A DNA stretch of 64,000 nt from the NCBI RefSeq assembly GCF_025685655.1, contig NZ_JAGSYG010000002.1, positions 682,001 through 746,000 on the forward strand, written 5' to 3'. The stretch comes from Acidicapsa ligni. GTDB lineage: Bacteria; Acidobacteriota; Terriglobia; Terriglobales; Acidobacteriaceae. The notes under the pieces are model-generated. The model was not told the DNA's origin, did no database searches, and was given only the letters and a program-made list of their open reading frames with translations. How positions within the stretch are numbered: the stretch's first letter is position 1; each line of letters begins with the position of its first letter. Below are positions 8,307-17,607 of the stretch, in pieces. The translations under genes were made by a program, and so were the position numbers.

Positions 8307-9086
8307 CTAGCTGAAGTGTCTCGCCCACGCCTCTACCCATGCGGTCGAGAGCGTTCTCCACGGTCCCCAGAAATACAACAGCGTGGCGCCATACTCGGTC
8401 AACAGCAGGGCCGCCGCGCCCATCACAAAAGACCGGATCAAGCGACCACGCCACCAGTCCCAGGCGACCATCAGGACAATCAGCAGCACATTGCCATAGA
8501 ACACTTCGGCGAACCATGGAATCACGTGGGTTGGCTCGGGCAGGAAATACCCGGAAATGCGCGAGAACCCAGGATCGGCCAGCGAGACTGTCGCCAGTAT
8601 CATCATTCTCTTGTGCGCAGCCGGATTCTTCCTGAGCGCTATTCCCCATGCCAGCAGAATCAGAAACCCGGCAATATCCAGCAGGTTCACCGACAGAAAC
8701 GGCGGACCGCTCGGGTCGTCGTGTAAATGCGGCACCTTGGACGCCATCGCCGCCCACGGTCCCATCACTGCCATCAGGCACGCCCATCCCGCGGCAAACC
8801 AGCCCAGCCTGCGATGCCATGCCACACGGTCGCGCAGCACCAGCAGCACCTGCGCCGCCAGCAATAACAGCCATATCGTGAACACAGCCGCATGTACATG
8901 CACAACCCAGGACGCTGGGGGATTTTCATGCATGTACCGGGGAATATCCATGCCGAATCCGGCAATGATTCCCACACACAGGATGCCGAGCCACACCGCA
9001 GAAGGCACGCGGTCTTCCCGTGCGCTCCACGTGCCACGCACATGCAACTTCGCCCTCGAACTTCGTACCGTCGGCGCTGTCGCCAT
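8307..9086 (-). CDS. multi-pass membrane protein of unknown function
   Basis: 259-residue integral membrane protein with about seven predicted helices. After a short cytoplasmic start it carries VWLGILCVGIIAGFGMDI, then a helix beginning WVVHVHAAVFTIWLLLLAAQ, then the loop VAWHRRLGWFAAGW. Conserved-looking histidines at helix ends (HVHAA, WHRRLG) recall haem or quinone-linked membrane proteins, but no firm family call is possible. The ATG at 9086 is preceded by AAGGTG; the frame is open upstream to 9209 without resemblance to a coding N-terminus. It lies alone between the toxin-antitoxin pair and clpC. Confidence 0.65.
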   Translation of the reverse strand: MATAPTVRSSRAKLHVRGTWSAREDRVPSAVWLGILCVGIIAGFGMDIPRYMHENPPASWVVHVHAAVFTIWLLLLAAQVLLVLRDRVAWHRRLGWFAAGWACLMAVMGPWAAMASKVPHLHDDPSGPPFLSVNLLDIAGFLILLAWGIALRKNPAAHKRMMILATVSLADPGFSRISGYFLPEPTHVIPWFAEVFYGNVLLIVLMVAWDWWRGRLIRSFVMGAAALLLTEYGATLLYFWGPWRTLSTAWVEAWARHFS

Positions 9087-9202
9087 CCACACCTTCTGTT
9101 GTTGTCTTGGAATAAGGTTGCTGGATAGACCTGTGGACGTCAACCAAATTTCTGGCGAATGCTTTGTTTCTGTGACCGAAGATGTCGTGGATGGCAGGCT
9201 CG

Positions 9203-9250
9203 AAAGCAAAAGCAGATTCCCTGCGGAAATGACAGCAAGAAAAGCAAAAG
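9203..9250 (+). repeat. dispersed repeat, copy 1 (degenerate)
   Basis: AAAGCAAAAGCAGATTCCCTGCGGAAATGACAGC-type sequence flanked by GCAAAAG runs. It matches the core of the dispersed repeat found again at 14560-14584 (reverse strand), 25288-25310, 25348-25372 and 25446-25464. The central hairpin carries one mismatch here. The copy is intergenic, upstream of the membrane protein gene and downstream of clpC. Confidence 0.6.
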
Positions 9251-9290
9251 ACTGACCCTTTGCTTAGGGTGACAACTGGAGATGCAAAAG

Positions 9291-9319
9291 CAAACCCCCG
9301 GCTGGTGGCCAGGGGTTTG
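9291..9319 (-). terminator. rho-independent terminator after clpC
   Basis: CAAACCCC pairs with GGGGTTTG, extended inward by GGC/GCC around a five-base loop with one C-A mismatch. Read on the reverse strand the stem is followed by GCTTTTGC, giving a short U tract. It lies 20 bp beyond the clpC stop. Confidence 0.75.
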
Positions 9320-9339
9320 TGGTTGAGTTGGACTTTGTT

Positions 9340-11805
9340 TTATGCGCTGTAAAGCAGGATTCCGTCGGTCTTTTCTTCCGACTCGCTGGGCGTGTTCGAG
9401 ACCGAGCGATAGAAGAGTTGGTTGTTGACGATGTAGACCTCCAGGAAGGCAGGACGATCGGTGATGTGGCCGCCGATGAGTGCTTCCGAGAGCGGGTCTT
9501 CAATGTAGCGTTGCAATGCACGGCGCAGAGGACGTGCCCCGTAACTGCGGTCGCCGAGGGTCTTGTCGAGAATCCACTTCTTGGCTTCACCATCCACTGA
9601 GATAGTGATCGATTTCTGCGCCAGATTCGCGTTGAGCTGGTTGACCAGCAGGTCCACGATCTGGATCAGGTCTGCATCCGACAACGACTGGAAGAGGATG
9701 ACTTCATCGATACGATTGAGGAACTCTGGATTGAAGGTGCGTTTGACTTCACCCTTCACCAGCTCTTCAATCTTCTCCATCACCAGGTCTTCACGATCGC
9801 TTGAGAAGCCGAGGCCTTTGTTCTTCTGCAAGTGCCGCGCGCCAATGTTGGAGGTCATGATGATGATGGTGTTCTTGAAGTCGACCGTGTTGCCGAGGCC
9901 GTCGGTGAGCTGCCCGTCTTCAAAGACCTGCAATAGCAGGTTGAAGACATCCGGGTGCGCCTTCTCGACTTCGTCGAGCAGTACGACAGAGTAGGGCGAA
10001 CGCTTGACGCGCTCGGTCAACTGACCGCCTTCTTCGTAGCCGACGTAGCCCGGAGGCGAACCGATCAGCTTCGATACGGAATGCTTCTCCATGAACTCCG
10101 ACATATCGAAGCGGATCAGTGCCTTCTCGCTGCCGAAGAGGAACTGCGCCAGGGTACGCGCGACTTCCGTTTTGCCGACGCCGGTGGGGCCGAGGAAAAG
10201 GAAGCTGCCGATGGGTCTTGCTGGAGACTTGAGGCCTGCGCGGGAGCGACGAATCGCACGTGCCAGCGCAGAGATTGCCTTGTCCTGCGAGATAACGCGC
10301 CGGTGAAGTTCTTCTTCCACGCGGAGCAGTTTTTGCGTCTCTTCTTCCTTGATCGAAGTGATCGGCACACCTGTCCAGCGGCTGACTACGTCCTCGATAT
10401 CTTCGCGGCCTACGATACCGGCGGCGGAGTCATCGAGATGATATTTTTCGCGCAGGGTGCGAAGATTCTCGCGCTCTTTGCGTTCTTCGTCGGAGTAGAA
10501 CCGCGCCTTCTCAAATTCATGATTGGCAATCGCGTTTTCCATGCGATGCACTATGAACTTGATACGCTTTTGAACCTCGGTAATCTCTTCGGGAAGGGAA
10601 GTCTGGCGAAGCTTTACGCGCGCGCCCGCTTCGTCGATGAGATCGATAGCCTTGTCAGGCAGGAAGCGATCCGGGATGTAGCGATTCGAGTGCGAGACAG
10701 CGAATTCGATGGCCGCATCGGTGTAGCTGACCGCGTGGAACTTTTCGTAACGATCCTTGATGCCCATGATGATGCGGATGGCATCGACTTCGTTAGGCGG
10801 CGGGACTTTTACGGCCTGGAAGCGGCGTTCGAGCGAGCGATCTTTTTCAATCGATTTGCGGAACTCCGCCGGTGTCGTCGCGCCGATGCACTGAATCTCA
10901 CCGCGTGACAGAGCGGGCTTGAGGATGTTGGCTGCGTCGAGCGAACCCTCCGCAGAACCGGCGCCAACCAGCGTGTGCAACTCATCTATGAAGACGATGG
11001 AGTTTTGATTCTCCATCAGCTCTTTCATGATGGTCTTGAGACGCTCTTCGAACTGGCCGCGATATTTTGTTCCTGCGACGATGAGCGAAAGATCGAGCGC
11101 AAGCACGCGCTTGTCGGCGAGGAAACTCGGTACTTCGCCATCTGCAATGCGCTGAGCAAGGCCTTCGACGATAGCCGTCTTACCTACGCCAGGCTCGCCG
11201 ATCAGCACGGGATTGTTTTTGGTGCGGCGGCAGAGGATTTGGATAACTCGTTCAAGTTCACCGTCGCGGCCGACGAGTGGATCGAGCTGGTTGTCCATCG
11301 CCGACTGCGTAAGATCGCGGCTGAACTCAGCCAGCAGGCTGCTCTCACGCTGACGGGCCTGCGTTGGCGCTTTCTCCTGCGTAACGCGTGCCAGCTCTTC
11401 GCGAATCTGCGCCAGCTTCAGGCCGCGCTCCTGCAATATCTCAGCCGCGAAGCACTTCTCTTCACGCAGCAATCCCAGTAGCAAATGTTCCGTGCCGATA
11501 TGCTTGTGGCCTAGTCGCTCGGCCTCTTCCGCTGCATAGGCGAGCACGCGCTTGCATTCATTCGAGAGCGGCAAATCGACGGAGGTCGAAACCTTCTCGC
11601 GGATGGTGGTATGCGCCTCAATCTGCTTGCGGATCGACTCCACCGAAGCATGGGAGCGCAAAAATCGGTTGGTGAGTGCCTTGTCTTCGCGCAACAGGCC
11701 GAGCAGCAAGTGCTCAGTCTCGATGTAAGGCGAGCCGAACTGGCTGGCCTCATATCTGGCAAAGAAAATAACGCGCCGCGCCTTCTCCGTGTAGCGTTCG
11801 AACAT
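9340..11805 (-). CDS. clpC: ClpC-type AAA+ protease ATPase
   Basis: 821-residue Hsp100 unfoldase that feeds substrates to the ClpP peptidase. Domains in order: two Clp_N repeats (residues 1-145, each with [10 protein letters not shown]), first ATPase domain with Walker A GEPGVGKT (203-210) and Walker [10 protein letters not shown], a UVR-like coiled middle segment (about 405-455), and a second ATPase domain with Walker A GPTGVGKT (539-546) and the GYVGYEEGG pore loop. The length is normal for ClpC. The start is ATG 11805, eight bases after AAAAGGAG. The open frame upstream overlaps the preceding ABC gene and is not part of it. No mcsA, mcsB or ctsR lies next to it. A terminator follows. Confidence 0.95.
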   Translation of the reverse strand: MFERYTEKARRVIFFARYEASQFGSPYIETEHLLLGLLREDKALTNRFLRSHASVESIRKQIEAHTTIREKVSTSVDLPLSNECKRVLAYAAEEAERLGHKHIGTEHLLLGLLREEKCFAAEILQERGLKLAQIREELARVTQEKAPTQARQRESSLLAEFSRDLTQSAMDNQLDPLVGRDGELERVIQILCRRTKNNPVLIGEPGVGKTAIVEGLAQRIADGEVPSFLADKRVLALDLSLIVAGTKYRGQFEERLKTIMKELMENQNSIVFIDELHTLVGAGSAEGSLDAANILKPALSRGEIQCIGATTPAEFRKSIEKDRSLERRFQAVKVPPPNEVDAIRIIMGIKDRYEKFHAVSYTDAAIEFAVSHSNRYIPDRFLPDKAIDLIDEAGARVKLRQTSLPEEITEVQKRIKFIVHRMENAIANHEFEKARFYSDEERKERENLRTLREKYHLDDSAAGIVGREDIEDVVSRWTGVPITSIKEEETQKLLRVEEELHRRVISQDKAISALARAIRRSRAGLKSPARPIGSFLFLGPTGVGKTEVARTLAQFLFGSEKALIRFDMSEFMEKHSVSKLIGSPPGYVGYEEGGQLTERVKRSPYSVVLLDEVEKAHPDVFNLLLQVFEDGQLTDGLGNTVDFKNTIIIMTSNIGARHLQKNKGLGFSSDREDLVMEKIEELVKGEVKRTFNPEFLNRIDEVILFQSLSDADLIQIVDLLVNQLNANLAQKSITISVDGEAKKWILDKTLGDRSYGARPLRRALQRYIEDPLSEALIGGHITDRPAFLEVYIVNNQLFYRSVSNTPSESEEKTDGILLYSA

Positions 11806-11879
11806 GATGCTCCTTTTCGTATGACTATCGGCTGCGGTGGCTGTTCGCGAGAAACATGCGAACAGGTTGGGTTGGGAAT

Positions 11880-12683
11880 TTACAGTCGATTGTCCTCGGA
11901 GGCACCTACCAGCCTGCCCCCTGCCAAACGCAATACCCGGGTACATCGCCCGGCCAGTTCAATATTGTGCGTTACCAGTACGGAGGTAAGTCCGTGTTCC
12001 TCATGCAGTCTTTCAATCAAACTAAAAACCATCTCTGCCGTGGCGTCATCCAGATCGCCGGTGGGCTCATCGGCCAGCAGCAGCTTCGGATTGGTCACCA
12101 GTGCTCGCGACAGCGCCACGCGCTGCTGTTCGCCGCCGCTCAACTCGCCGGGGCGGTGAGTGGCTCTGTCGGCCAATCCTGTTTCACCCAGCCAATGGGC
12201 GGCTTGCTGCATCGCTTCTTTCCGCGCCACTCCGCGTGCAAGTAACGGCATTGCAACGTTTTCCTGCGCCGTAAATTCGGGCAGCAGGTAGTGAAACTGC
12301 CATACGTATCCGACTTCCTCATTGCGAAAACGGGCCGCTTCCCGGGTGCTCAATTGAGTCACCTGAGTTGAGGCGCAGTATATCGTTCCAGCGGATGGCG
12401 CATCAAGAGCGCCCAGCATGTGCAAAAGTGTGCTTTTTCCCGATCCGGATTGGCCGACGATGGCGACCAGCTCGCCGCGCCCTATCTCCAGGTCGAGGCC
12501 GTCGAAGAGACGCAAGGCTCCGCGCGCCGTTTTATATTCCTTGCGCAGGCCCGTAACCCGCACCATTGGCTCACGAACCAGCTTTTCCCTACCCCCGGCA
12601 CCGGAAAGCGCAACACTCCCGATTCCGTTCGCAGGGCCGCCATAGTTGGCGTCGGAGTTCGGGGTGGAGAGGCTTTGTGTCAT
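11880..12683 (-). CDS. LolD/MacB-type ABC transporter ATP-binding protein
   Basis: 267-residue ATPase of the LolD/MacB/FtsE class. Walker A GQSGSGKST is at 77-85, the Q-loop region reads GYVWQFHYLLPEFTAQENV, the signature is LSGGEQQRVA and Walker B is LLLADEPTGDLD. The FHYLLPEFTAQENV stretch is characteristic of LolD, which powers release of lipoproteins from the inner membrane. No membrane partner (LolC/E) lies in the window, so it pairs with a distant permease. The first 40 residues are low-complexity and not part of the family, so a later start is possible. It sits 74 bp upstream of clpC on the same strand. Confidence 0.85.
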   Translation of the reverse strand: MTQSLSTPNSDANYGGPANGIGSVALSGAGGREKLVREPMVRVTGLRKEYKTARGALRLFDGLDLEIGRGELVAIVGQSGSGKSTLLHMLGALDAPSAGTIYCASTQVTQLSTREAARFRNEEVGYVWQFHYLLPEFTAQENVAMPLLARGVARKEAMQQAAHWLGETGLADRATHRPGELSGGEQQRVALSRALVTNPKLLLADEPTGDLDDATAEMVFSLIERLHEEHGLTSVLVTHNIELAGRCTRVLRLAGGRLVGASEDNRL

Positions 12684-12922
12684 TCCTGTGACTCATATCC
12701 TATCGCGCTGCAACAGGCTGTCCACGCTTTTGCTCGTAGAGAAATTACTACTTTTGTTGGATGCATGGGGACGCCGTTCGGAAGCAGCCGAATCCGGATT
12801 GAGCGCTGGATGAAGATAAAAAACGATTCTCAGGTATTCAGCACAGGTGTATGGCATCGTTATTGGCCAGCTATTGGGCCAGAATCTCGTGCATAGCTAC
12901 CGCCCAGGCCTTCTGCAGAGGC

Positions 12923-13168
12923 TCAGGGCTTTTCCGCAGACGCGCCTTTTCCGCGCGACGGGCGGGCGCTGCCGTCCTCGATGCACTTGTCGGAGACGCG
13001 CACCGGGTTGGAACACTGCCCGTAGGCTCCGCGCACAAACGCGCGATAGAGGCGGTTAACGTCCACCTTCTGGCCGGTGCGTACCTCGCGCTCGACGGCC
13101 GAGTGCATGGCCGAGAGCAACTGCGGCTTCAGCTCCGTCAGAACTTTTTCAATGTAGATGTACGGCAA
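12923..13168 (-). CDS. small protein of unknown function (81 aa)
   Basis: Not a family I recognise. It is an 81-residue basic protein starting at TTG 13168, four bases after a perfect AGGAGG on the reverse strand; the frame is open further up but without a matching ribosome site. The N-terminus reads LPYIYIEKVLTELKPQLL and the middle is helical and charged. The C-terminus is rich in Lys, Ser and Gly. Two cysteines occur in the second half. No gene was seen in the 239-bp gap before the ABC ATPase. Confidence 0.55.
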   Translation of the reverse strand: MPYIYIEKVLTELKPQLLSAMHSAVEREVRTGQKVDVNRLYRAFVRGAYGQCSNPVRVSDKCIEDGSARPSRGKGASAEKP

Positions 13169-13214
13169 TCTTCCTCCTGTAACCGTCTTACTCACGATAC
13201 AGGGGCGGCCGCAT

Positions 13215-14357
13215 TTATTTCTTTTCTGAGACGGATAAGCGTGCAATCCGCCCCTTTGGCCCCACTGCAAAGGGTAAGGACAAGGCATTCCAGTTGCCAT
13301 TGTCGAGCGGCTGCCAGGTCTTGCCGTCGTCGCGGCTCACATCCGAGCCGTTGGTTCCAGCGGTGATCCACGCCTCCAGCTCGGCGCTGAAAGCGACCGC
13401 CGAGCGGTAGCCATGGGGTGGTGTGCCTGCCGCCGTCCAATGAAGCCCCTTATCCGTAGACCACGCAGCAGTTCCAGTCGATTCACCGGGTTTTTGATAG
13501 TCGCCGCCGGTGGCGATCATTGTCACCTGCAGCGCAACAGTATTGCGATAAGGGAGGGACTCCGAATGGGCGGCAATCGAGAAAATCCCGGCAGAATCCG
13601 TTCCGCTGGTCAGGGGAAGACTGATCCTTCTCCAGCTGTGCTCCGGGGTCTTCTCAATCCACAGCAGCGCGCCGTCTCTGCCTCCGGAGGCGAAGATCTG
13701 CGGCATGTGGTCATTGTCCTGATTTCCGGGAAACAGGCTGTTGCTGGCAGCAAAGCCTGCCACATTGACGCCGCGGAGCGCGAGATCGGGGCTTTGCCGT
13801 GCGCTCCATGTAGCGCCGGAGTCGTGCGTATCGAAGATGCGAAAACTGCCGTGGACAGGATCGCCCAGCAGCGAACCCACCCAAAGCGGTGTTCCGCCCT
13901 CCTCTGACCAGTCGGCAAAGAAGCTGTCGAAGAACCCATCCGGGCTGTCAGGATTTTTGAAGAGCAGCGTCCACGATTTGCAGCCGTCATCCGTCCGATA
14001 GAGGCGGCTTTGCGTCCCGGGACCGGAAGACATCACGATAGCCTTCGCTCCATCCCAGGCCTGAACACCGCGAAAATCCAACGCCTGCCCGTCAGGCGGG
14101 GTAGCGCATTTTGTCCAATGAACGCCACTGTCGATGGTTTTGAGAACCGTCCCTTCCGTTCCGCTCGTCCAGGCAACTTTGCCGTCGATCGAGTAGATTC
14201 CACGCAGCGAAGCCGTCGTCCCGGATTCCTGCATGGTCCACGCAAGCGCCTGGGACGATTCGGCCATTCCTGCAGGCATTTGGGCACACATCGAACCATA
14301 GCCCAACAGAAAGATACCGCTCATGATCGCAGATGGTTTACAGAAAGAAATACGCAT
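13215..14357 (-). CDS. secreted Ycf48-like / BNR-repeat beta-propeller protein
   Basis: 380-residue exported protein: basic start, hydrophobic stretch and cleavage near SMCAQ. The mature part contains repeated photosystem II assembly (Ycf48)/BNR-type blades, for example GIYSIDGKVAWTSGTEGTVL, TIDSGVHWTK, RTDDGCKSWT, THDSGATWSA, STDKGLHWTA and SRDDGKTWQP. The spaced S/T-x-D-x-G-x-x-W motifs are the Asp-box turns of a propeller. In non-photosynthetic bacteria such proteins are extracellular or periplasmic binding scaffolds, and the exact role is unknown. It is transcribed alone and followed 46 bp later by the 81-aa gene. Confidence 0.75.
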   Translation of the reverse strand: MRISFCKPSAIMSGIFLLGYGSMCAQMPAGMAESSQALAWTMQESGTTASLRGIYSIDGKVAWTSGTEGTVLKTIDSGVHWTKCATPPDGQALDFRGVQAWDGAKAIVMSSGPGTQSRLYRTDDGCKSWTLLFKNPDSPDGFFDSFFADWSEEGGTPLWVGSLLGDPVHGSFRIFDTHDSGATWSARQSPDLALRGVNVAGFAASNSLFPGNQDNDHMPQIFASGGRDGALLWIEKTPEHSWRRISLPLTSGTDSAGIFSIAAHSESLPYRNTVALQVTMIATGGDYQKPGESTGTAAWSTDKGLHWTAAGTPPHGYRSAVAFSAELEAWITAGTNGSDVSRDDGKTWQPLDNGNWNALSLPFAVGPKGRIARLSVSEKK

Positions 14358-14539
14358 TGCCCAAAGTATAGAAGGCCAAGCGTGGCTTCTATAAGCTCTG
14401 ATCCCCAGAAGCGATAGAGAACGAGACAGCGCAGCACCAGGCGATTGACTGTGAGCTGCAGCTTCAGCCGCAAAACAAAACGCATAATATGCAGAGAATT
14501 ATTCTATAAACACGCACAATCAGAAGAGGCGATTGAAGC

Positions 14540-14584
14540 GAATTGCCCTTGCTTTTTTGGCTGTCATTCCCGCAGGGAATCTGC
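14540..14584 (-). repeat. dispersed repeat, copy 2
   Basis: On the reverse strand the core reads GCAGATTCCCTGCGGGAATG then ACAGC (14560-14584), followed by AAAAAAGCAAGGGCAA. ATTCCC and GGGAAT form a perfect six-base hairpin with a TGC loop. The same core recurs four more times in the window, always between genes. Confidence 0.65.
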
Positions 14585-14650
14585 TGTTAGCACTCGCCAG
14601 CTCGTAGCAGCCCGTTTCCGGCCGCTCGTCCGTACCTGTATGTAAATCTA

Positions 14651-14675
14651 CATAGCCCCCCTGGGGGGGGCTATG
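14651..14675. repeat. G/C-run hairpin
   Basis: CATAGCCCCCC (14651-14661) pairs perfectly with GGGGGGCTATG (14665-14675) around a TGG loop. No T tract follows on either strand, so it is not a standard terminator. The run of eight Gs makes it prone to slippage. Confidence 0.6.
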
Positions 14676-14696
14676 ATTCGTCATCCATTCGCCTGA

Positions 14697-14735
14697 GTTT
14701 GGTTTTTGGGCTGATCTTCAGCCCAAAAACCAAAC
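14697..14735. repeat. 18-bp perfect inverted repeat next to the UDP-xylose synthase stop
   Basis: GTTTGGTTTTTGGGCTGA (14697-14714) and its exact complement TCAGCCCAAAAACCAAAC (14718-14735) flank a three-base loop, four bases beyond the stop of the UDP-glucuronate decarboxylase gene. The T run is 5' and the A run 3' on both strands, the reverse of a normal terminator. It may still stop transcription or protect the mRNA 3' end. Confidence 0.6.
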
Positions 14736-14739
14736 ATCA

Positions 14740-15678
14740 TTAAACCTTGGACTGGAAGAAGTCGAGCGAAAGCTTCAGTCCTTCACGCAGGCCGATTTGC
14801 GGCTCCCATCCAAGCAGTTTCTTGGCCTTGGAAATATCCGGTTTGCGGCGTGTAGGGTCATCCTGAGGCAGCGGCTCAAAGCGAAGTTCGCTGCGTTTTC
14901 CTGTGACCGTAGCGGTTATTTCGAGAACGGCTTCGGCGCATTCGAGAATCGTGAATTCAGTGGGATTGCCAATGTTCGTCGGCAGATGCTCATCGGATCG
15001 CGAAAGGCGAAGGATGCCCTCAATGAGATCGGCTACGTAGCAGAAACTGCGTGTCTGCTGGCCATTGCCATAGACGGTCAGCGGTTCTCCGCGCAAAGCC
15101 TGCATCACAAAGTTGGAGATCACGCGGCCGTCAGAGGGATGCAGGCGTGGTCCGTAAGTATTGAAAATGCGAACCAGGTGCGTGTTAACGCCGCGATAGC
15201 GGTTGTAGGCCATCGTCAGGGATTCGGCATAACGCTTGGCTTCGTCATAGACCGAGCGAGGGCCTACAGGATTGACATTGCCCCAGTAGTTTTCCGTCTG
15301 CGGATGTTCCAGCGGATCGCCGTAGCACTCAGAGGTGGAGGCATGAAGGAAGACAGCTCCATACTTATGTGCAATTTCCAGCGTGTTTTCGGTTCCAACG
15401 GAGCCTACGCGAAGTGTTTCAAGCGCAAGTCTCAGGTATTCCGGCGGGCTGGCAGGCGAAGCCATGTTGTAGACCGCATCGACCTTGCCGGGATCGAATG
15501 GCTGGCATATATCGCGTTCTTCAAAGGCAAATCGCGATTCAGATTTCAAGTGCGCGATATTACCGAGATTGCCGGTGGAAAGATTGTCTATACCAAGGAC
15601 GGTGTGGCCCTCGCCGAGAAGACGATCGGTCAGGTGAGAGCCTAGAAAGCCGGCTGCGCCGGTCACAAGTACACGCAT
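14740..15678 (-). CDS. uxs: UDP-glucuronate decarboxylase (UDP-xylose synthase)
   Basis: 312-residue extended short-chain dehydrogenase that converts UDP-glucuronate to UDP-xylose. The NAD site [10 protein letters not shown] is at the N-terminus. Family marks are ASPASPPEY, then [27 protein letters not shown] and the catalytic Tyr144/Lys148 of YDEAK. These are specific to UXS rather than to UDP-glucose epimerases. Start choice: the ATG at 15678 gives the family N-terminus [10 protein letters not shown]; a TTG at 15684 sits better relative to an upstream GGAG. It follows UDP-glucose dehydrogenase on the same strand, so the two enzymes make UDP-xylose in two steps from UDP-glucose. Confidence 0.92.
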   Translation of the reverse strand: MRVLVTGAAGFLGSHLTDRLLGEGHTVLGIDNLSTGNLGNIAHLKSESRFAFEERDICQPFDPGKVDAVYNMASPASPPEYLRLALETLRVGSVGTENTLEIAHKYGAVFLHASTSECYGDPLEHPQTENYWGNVNPVGPRSVYDEAKRYAESLTMAYNRYRGVNTHLVRIFNTYGPRLHPSDGRVISNFVMQALRGEPLTVYGNGQQTRSFCYVADLIEGILRLSRSDEHLPTNIGNPTEFTILECAEAVLEITATVTGKRSELRFEPLPQDDPTRRKPDISKAKKLLGWEPQIGLREGLKLSLDFFQSKV

Positions 15679-15726
15679 AGTCAAAGAATTACGCTCCGGG
15701 GAAAGTGCGCATCAACATAAATTTCT

Positions 15727-15748
15727 GGCGGGAACCGAAATTCCCGCC
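15727..15748. repeat. intercistronic hairpin between ugd and uxs
   Basis: GGCGGGAA (15727-15734) pairs with TTCCCGCC (15741-15748) around a six-base loop, between the ugd stop and the uxs start. No U tract follows, so it is more likely an mRNA stability or attenuation element than a full terminator. Confidence 0.5.
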
Positions 15749-15769
15749 GGTAGTTTTGCATTTTGCAGA

Positions 15770-17188
15770 TTAGGAAAGCACCAGTTTGCGCGGTTTACCC
15801 TGCTGTGCCGTGTAGGCTGCGGGTCGACCCACGCTGACGTAAGTGAAACCCTGCTCCTGCATCTCTGCTGGCTTATACAGGTTGCGTCCGTCAACAATGA
15901 TCGGGAAGCGCAGTGCCTGATTGAGCTTCTGCAGATCGAGCTTCGCGAACTCTGCCCAGTCGGTGAGGATGAGCAGGGCATCGGCGCCTTCAGCCGCGTT
16001 GTAGGCACTGGTCGCGTAGCTGAGATTTGCGGACGGAGGCAGAACCTCTTTCGCACGGTCCATTGCTGCCGGATCGTACACGGTGATCGATGCACCAGCG
16101 GAGAGCAGCTTCTTGATCACATCAATGGCTGGAGAGTCGCGGATATCGTCGGTATCACCCTTGAATGCCAGGCCGAGGGCGGCCAGCTTCTTGCCCCGAA
16201 GGGTCCACAGAGCGGAGCGCACTTTGTTGAAGAAGACTTCCTGCTGGGTTGCGTTGATCTTGCGGACTTCTTCCAGAATCTGAAAGTCGACACCCTGCTG
16301 CTGTGCGACCCAGTAAAACGCTGCAACATCCTTAGGGAAGCAGGAGCCGCCATAGCCGAGGCCTGCGCGCAGAAACTTCGGTCCGATACGGGAATCGAGG
16401 CCCATGCCGGCGGCAATGTCTTCGATGTCCGCGTCAACGGATTCGGCAAGGTTTGCCACTGCGTTGATGAAGGAAATCTTGAGCGCAAGAAAGGCGTTGG
16501 AAGCGTGCTTGATGATCTCGGCGCTCTGTGCGGAGGTGACCAGCAGTTTTGCCGGGTTTTCCGCGCTCAACATGCCTGGAAGAGCTCCTGGCTGCGAGAA
16601 GTAGCTGCCATCGGTGAGCGGCGCGTAGATGCGCTGCAGAACCTCGGCGGCGCGTGGGTTGTTGGCGCCGACGACGATTCGGTCAGGATGCAGGAAGTCG
16701 ATGATCGCCGTGCCTTCGCGGAGGAATTCCGGATTGGAAACGACATCGAAGTTTTCAGGGGTTACGCCGTGGCGATGCATAACGCGGCTGATCCACTCAT
16801 TGGTGTAGACCGGAACCGTGCTCTTTTCCACGATGACTTTGTAGCCGTTGACGGCGCGTGCAATCTCGCTGACCACAGCCTCAACGTAGGAGAGATCTGC
16901 CGATCCTGTGCTGCCCTGAGGGGTGCCGACGGCGATGAAAATCGCTTCGCACTCTGCAACAGCCGCGCCCAGATCCGTGGTGAACTCGACACCGCGGTTC
17001 AGGTGCTTGGCGAGCAGATCGGGGAGATGATGCTCGTAGATGGGCACTCCACCTTCACGAAGTTGTTTGACCTTAGCCTCGTTGTTGTCGACGCAGATGA
17101 CCTTGTGGCCTATCTCGGCGAAACATACGGCAGCGACCAGACCCACATAGCCTGATCCGATAACACAGATACTTACTTGCTTCGACAT
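15770..17188 (-). CDS. ugd: UDP-glucose 6-dehydrogenase
   Basis: 472-residue NAD-dependent dehydrogenase that oxidises UDP-glucose to UDP-glucuronate. It has the N-terminal Rossmann motif GSGYVGLVAAVCFAEIGH, the substrate segment NPEFLREGTAIIDFLHPDR, catalytic Cys283 in GYGGSCFPKD and the C-terminal UDP-binding fold beginning LGLAFKGDTDDIRDSP. Length and motifs are complete. The start ATG 17188 follows AAGGAG at nine bases. It lies upstream of UDP-glucuronate decarboxylase on the same strand, with a hairpin between them. The 419-bp region to the divergent mannose-6-phosphate isomerase gene must hold its promoter, but no confident boxes were found. Confidence 0.95.
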   Translation of the reverse strand: MSKQVSICVIGSGYVGLVAAVCFAEIGHKVICVDNNEAKVKQLREGGVPIYEHHLPDLLAKHLNRGVEFTTDLGAAVAECEAIFIAVGTPQGSTGSADLSYVEAVVSEIARAVNGYKVIVEKSTVPVYTNEWISRVMHRHGVTPENFDVVSNPEFLREGTAIIDFLHPDRIVVGANNPRAAEVLQRIYAPLTDGSYFSQPGALPGMLSAENPAKLLVTSAQSAEIIKHASNAFLALKISFINAVANLAESVDADIEDIAAGMGLDSRIGPKFLRAGLGYGGSCFPKDVAAFYWVAQQQGVDFQILEEVRKINATQQEVFFNKVRSALWTLRGKKLAALGLAFKGDTDDIRDSPAIDVIKKLLSAGASITVYDPAAMDRAKEVLPPSANLSYATSAYNAAEGADALLILTDWAEFAKLDLQKLNQALRFPIIVDGRNLYKPAEMQEQGFTYVSVGRPAAYTAQQGKPRKLVLS

Positions 17189-17607
17189 GCGCGACGACTC
17201 CTTGTCGATATAAGAACGGGGGCAGATTGTAAAAGAAATGCCCGCGAGTTAAGGTTGGCGGCGATCCCTGACTGCTGTAACCGGATATTCATAATGGTGA
17301 CAGGCCAATACGGGTTGCACACCTCCCAGGTATGGCCGACTTCAGCCGAAATTTGCTGGAGTCAAAGGAAAATATACGAGCTCCGAGCTTACCTGTCTGT
17401 TTCAGGTTATCTGGAATGAGCGATAAGAAGAAATATTTTTTAGATAGTGTGCGATGGTCTGGAAGGCTCTGCGGGGTAACATGCACGGTTTTTTGCTCGT
17501 GCCCGTCATGTGTCTATCGTGTGTCTGTAAGGTGTTCAGGGGTTGTGGCTTTGTTAGAGTGAGGGTACGGAAACTCGATTGAGAGTTTCACAATGCGGAG
17601 TTTAAAG
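17189..17607. other. divergent intergenic region, ugd / manA
   Basis: 419 bp without a credible gene between two divergent transcription units. AT-rich patches around 17430-17450 and 17550-17590 could hold promoters, but no pair of boxes with proper spacing stands out. No strong hairpin or repeat was noticed. Confidence 0.5.

Larger units (their letters stand above)
14358..14739. other. 382-bp gene-free interval with hairpins and one dispersed repeat
   Basis: No coding sequence was seen. The interval holds a reverse-strand copy of the dispersed repeat (14540-14584), a G/C-run hairpin (14651-14675) and a long perfect inverted repeat (14697-14735), all listed separately. It separates two genes read on the same (reverse) strand. 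Confidence 0.7.

Noticed and set aside
11806-11946. Longer N-terminus for ClpC
   Set aside because: It overlaps the ABC ATPase gene on the same strand, and ClpC begins at MFERYTEKA behind AAAAGGAG.
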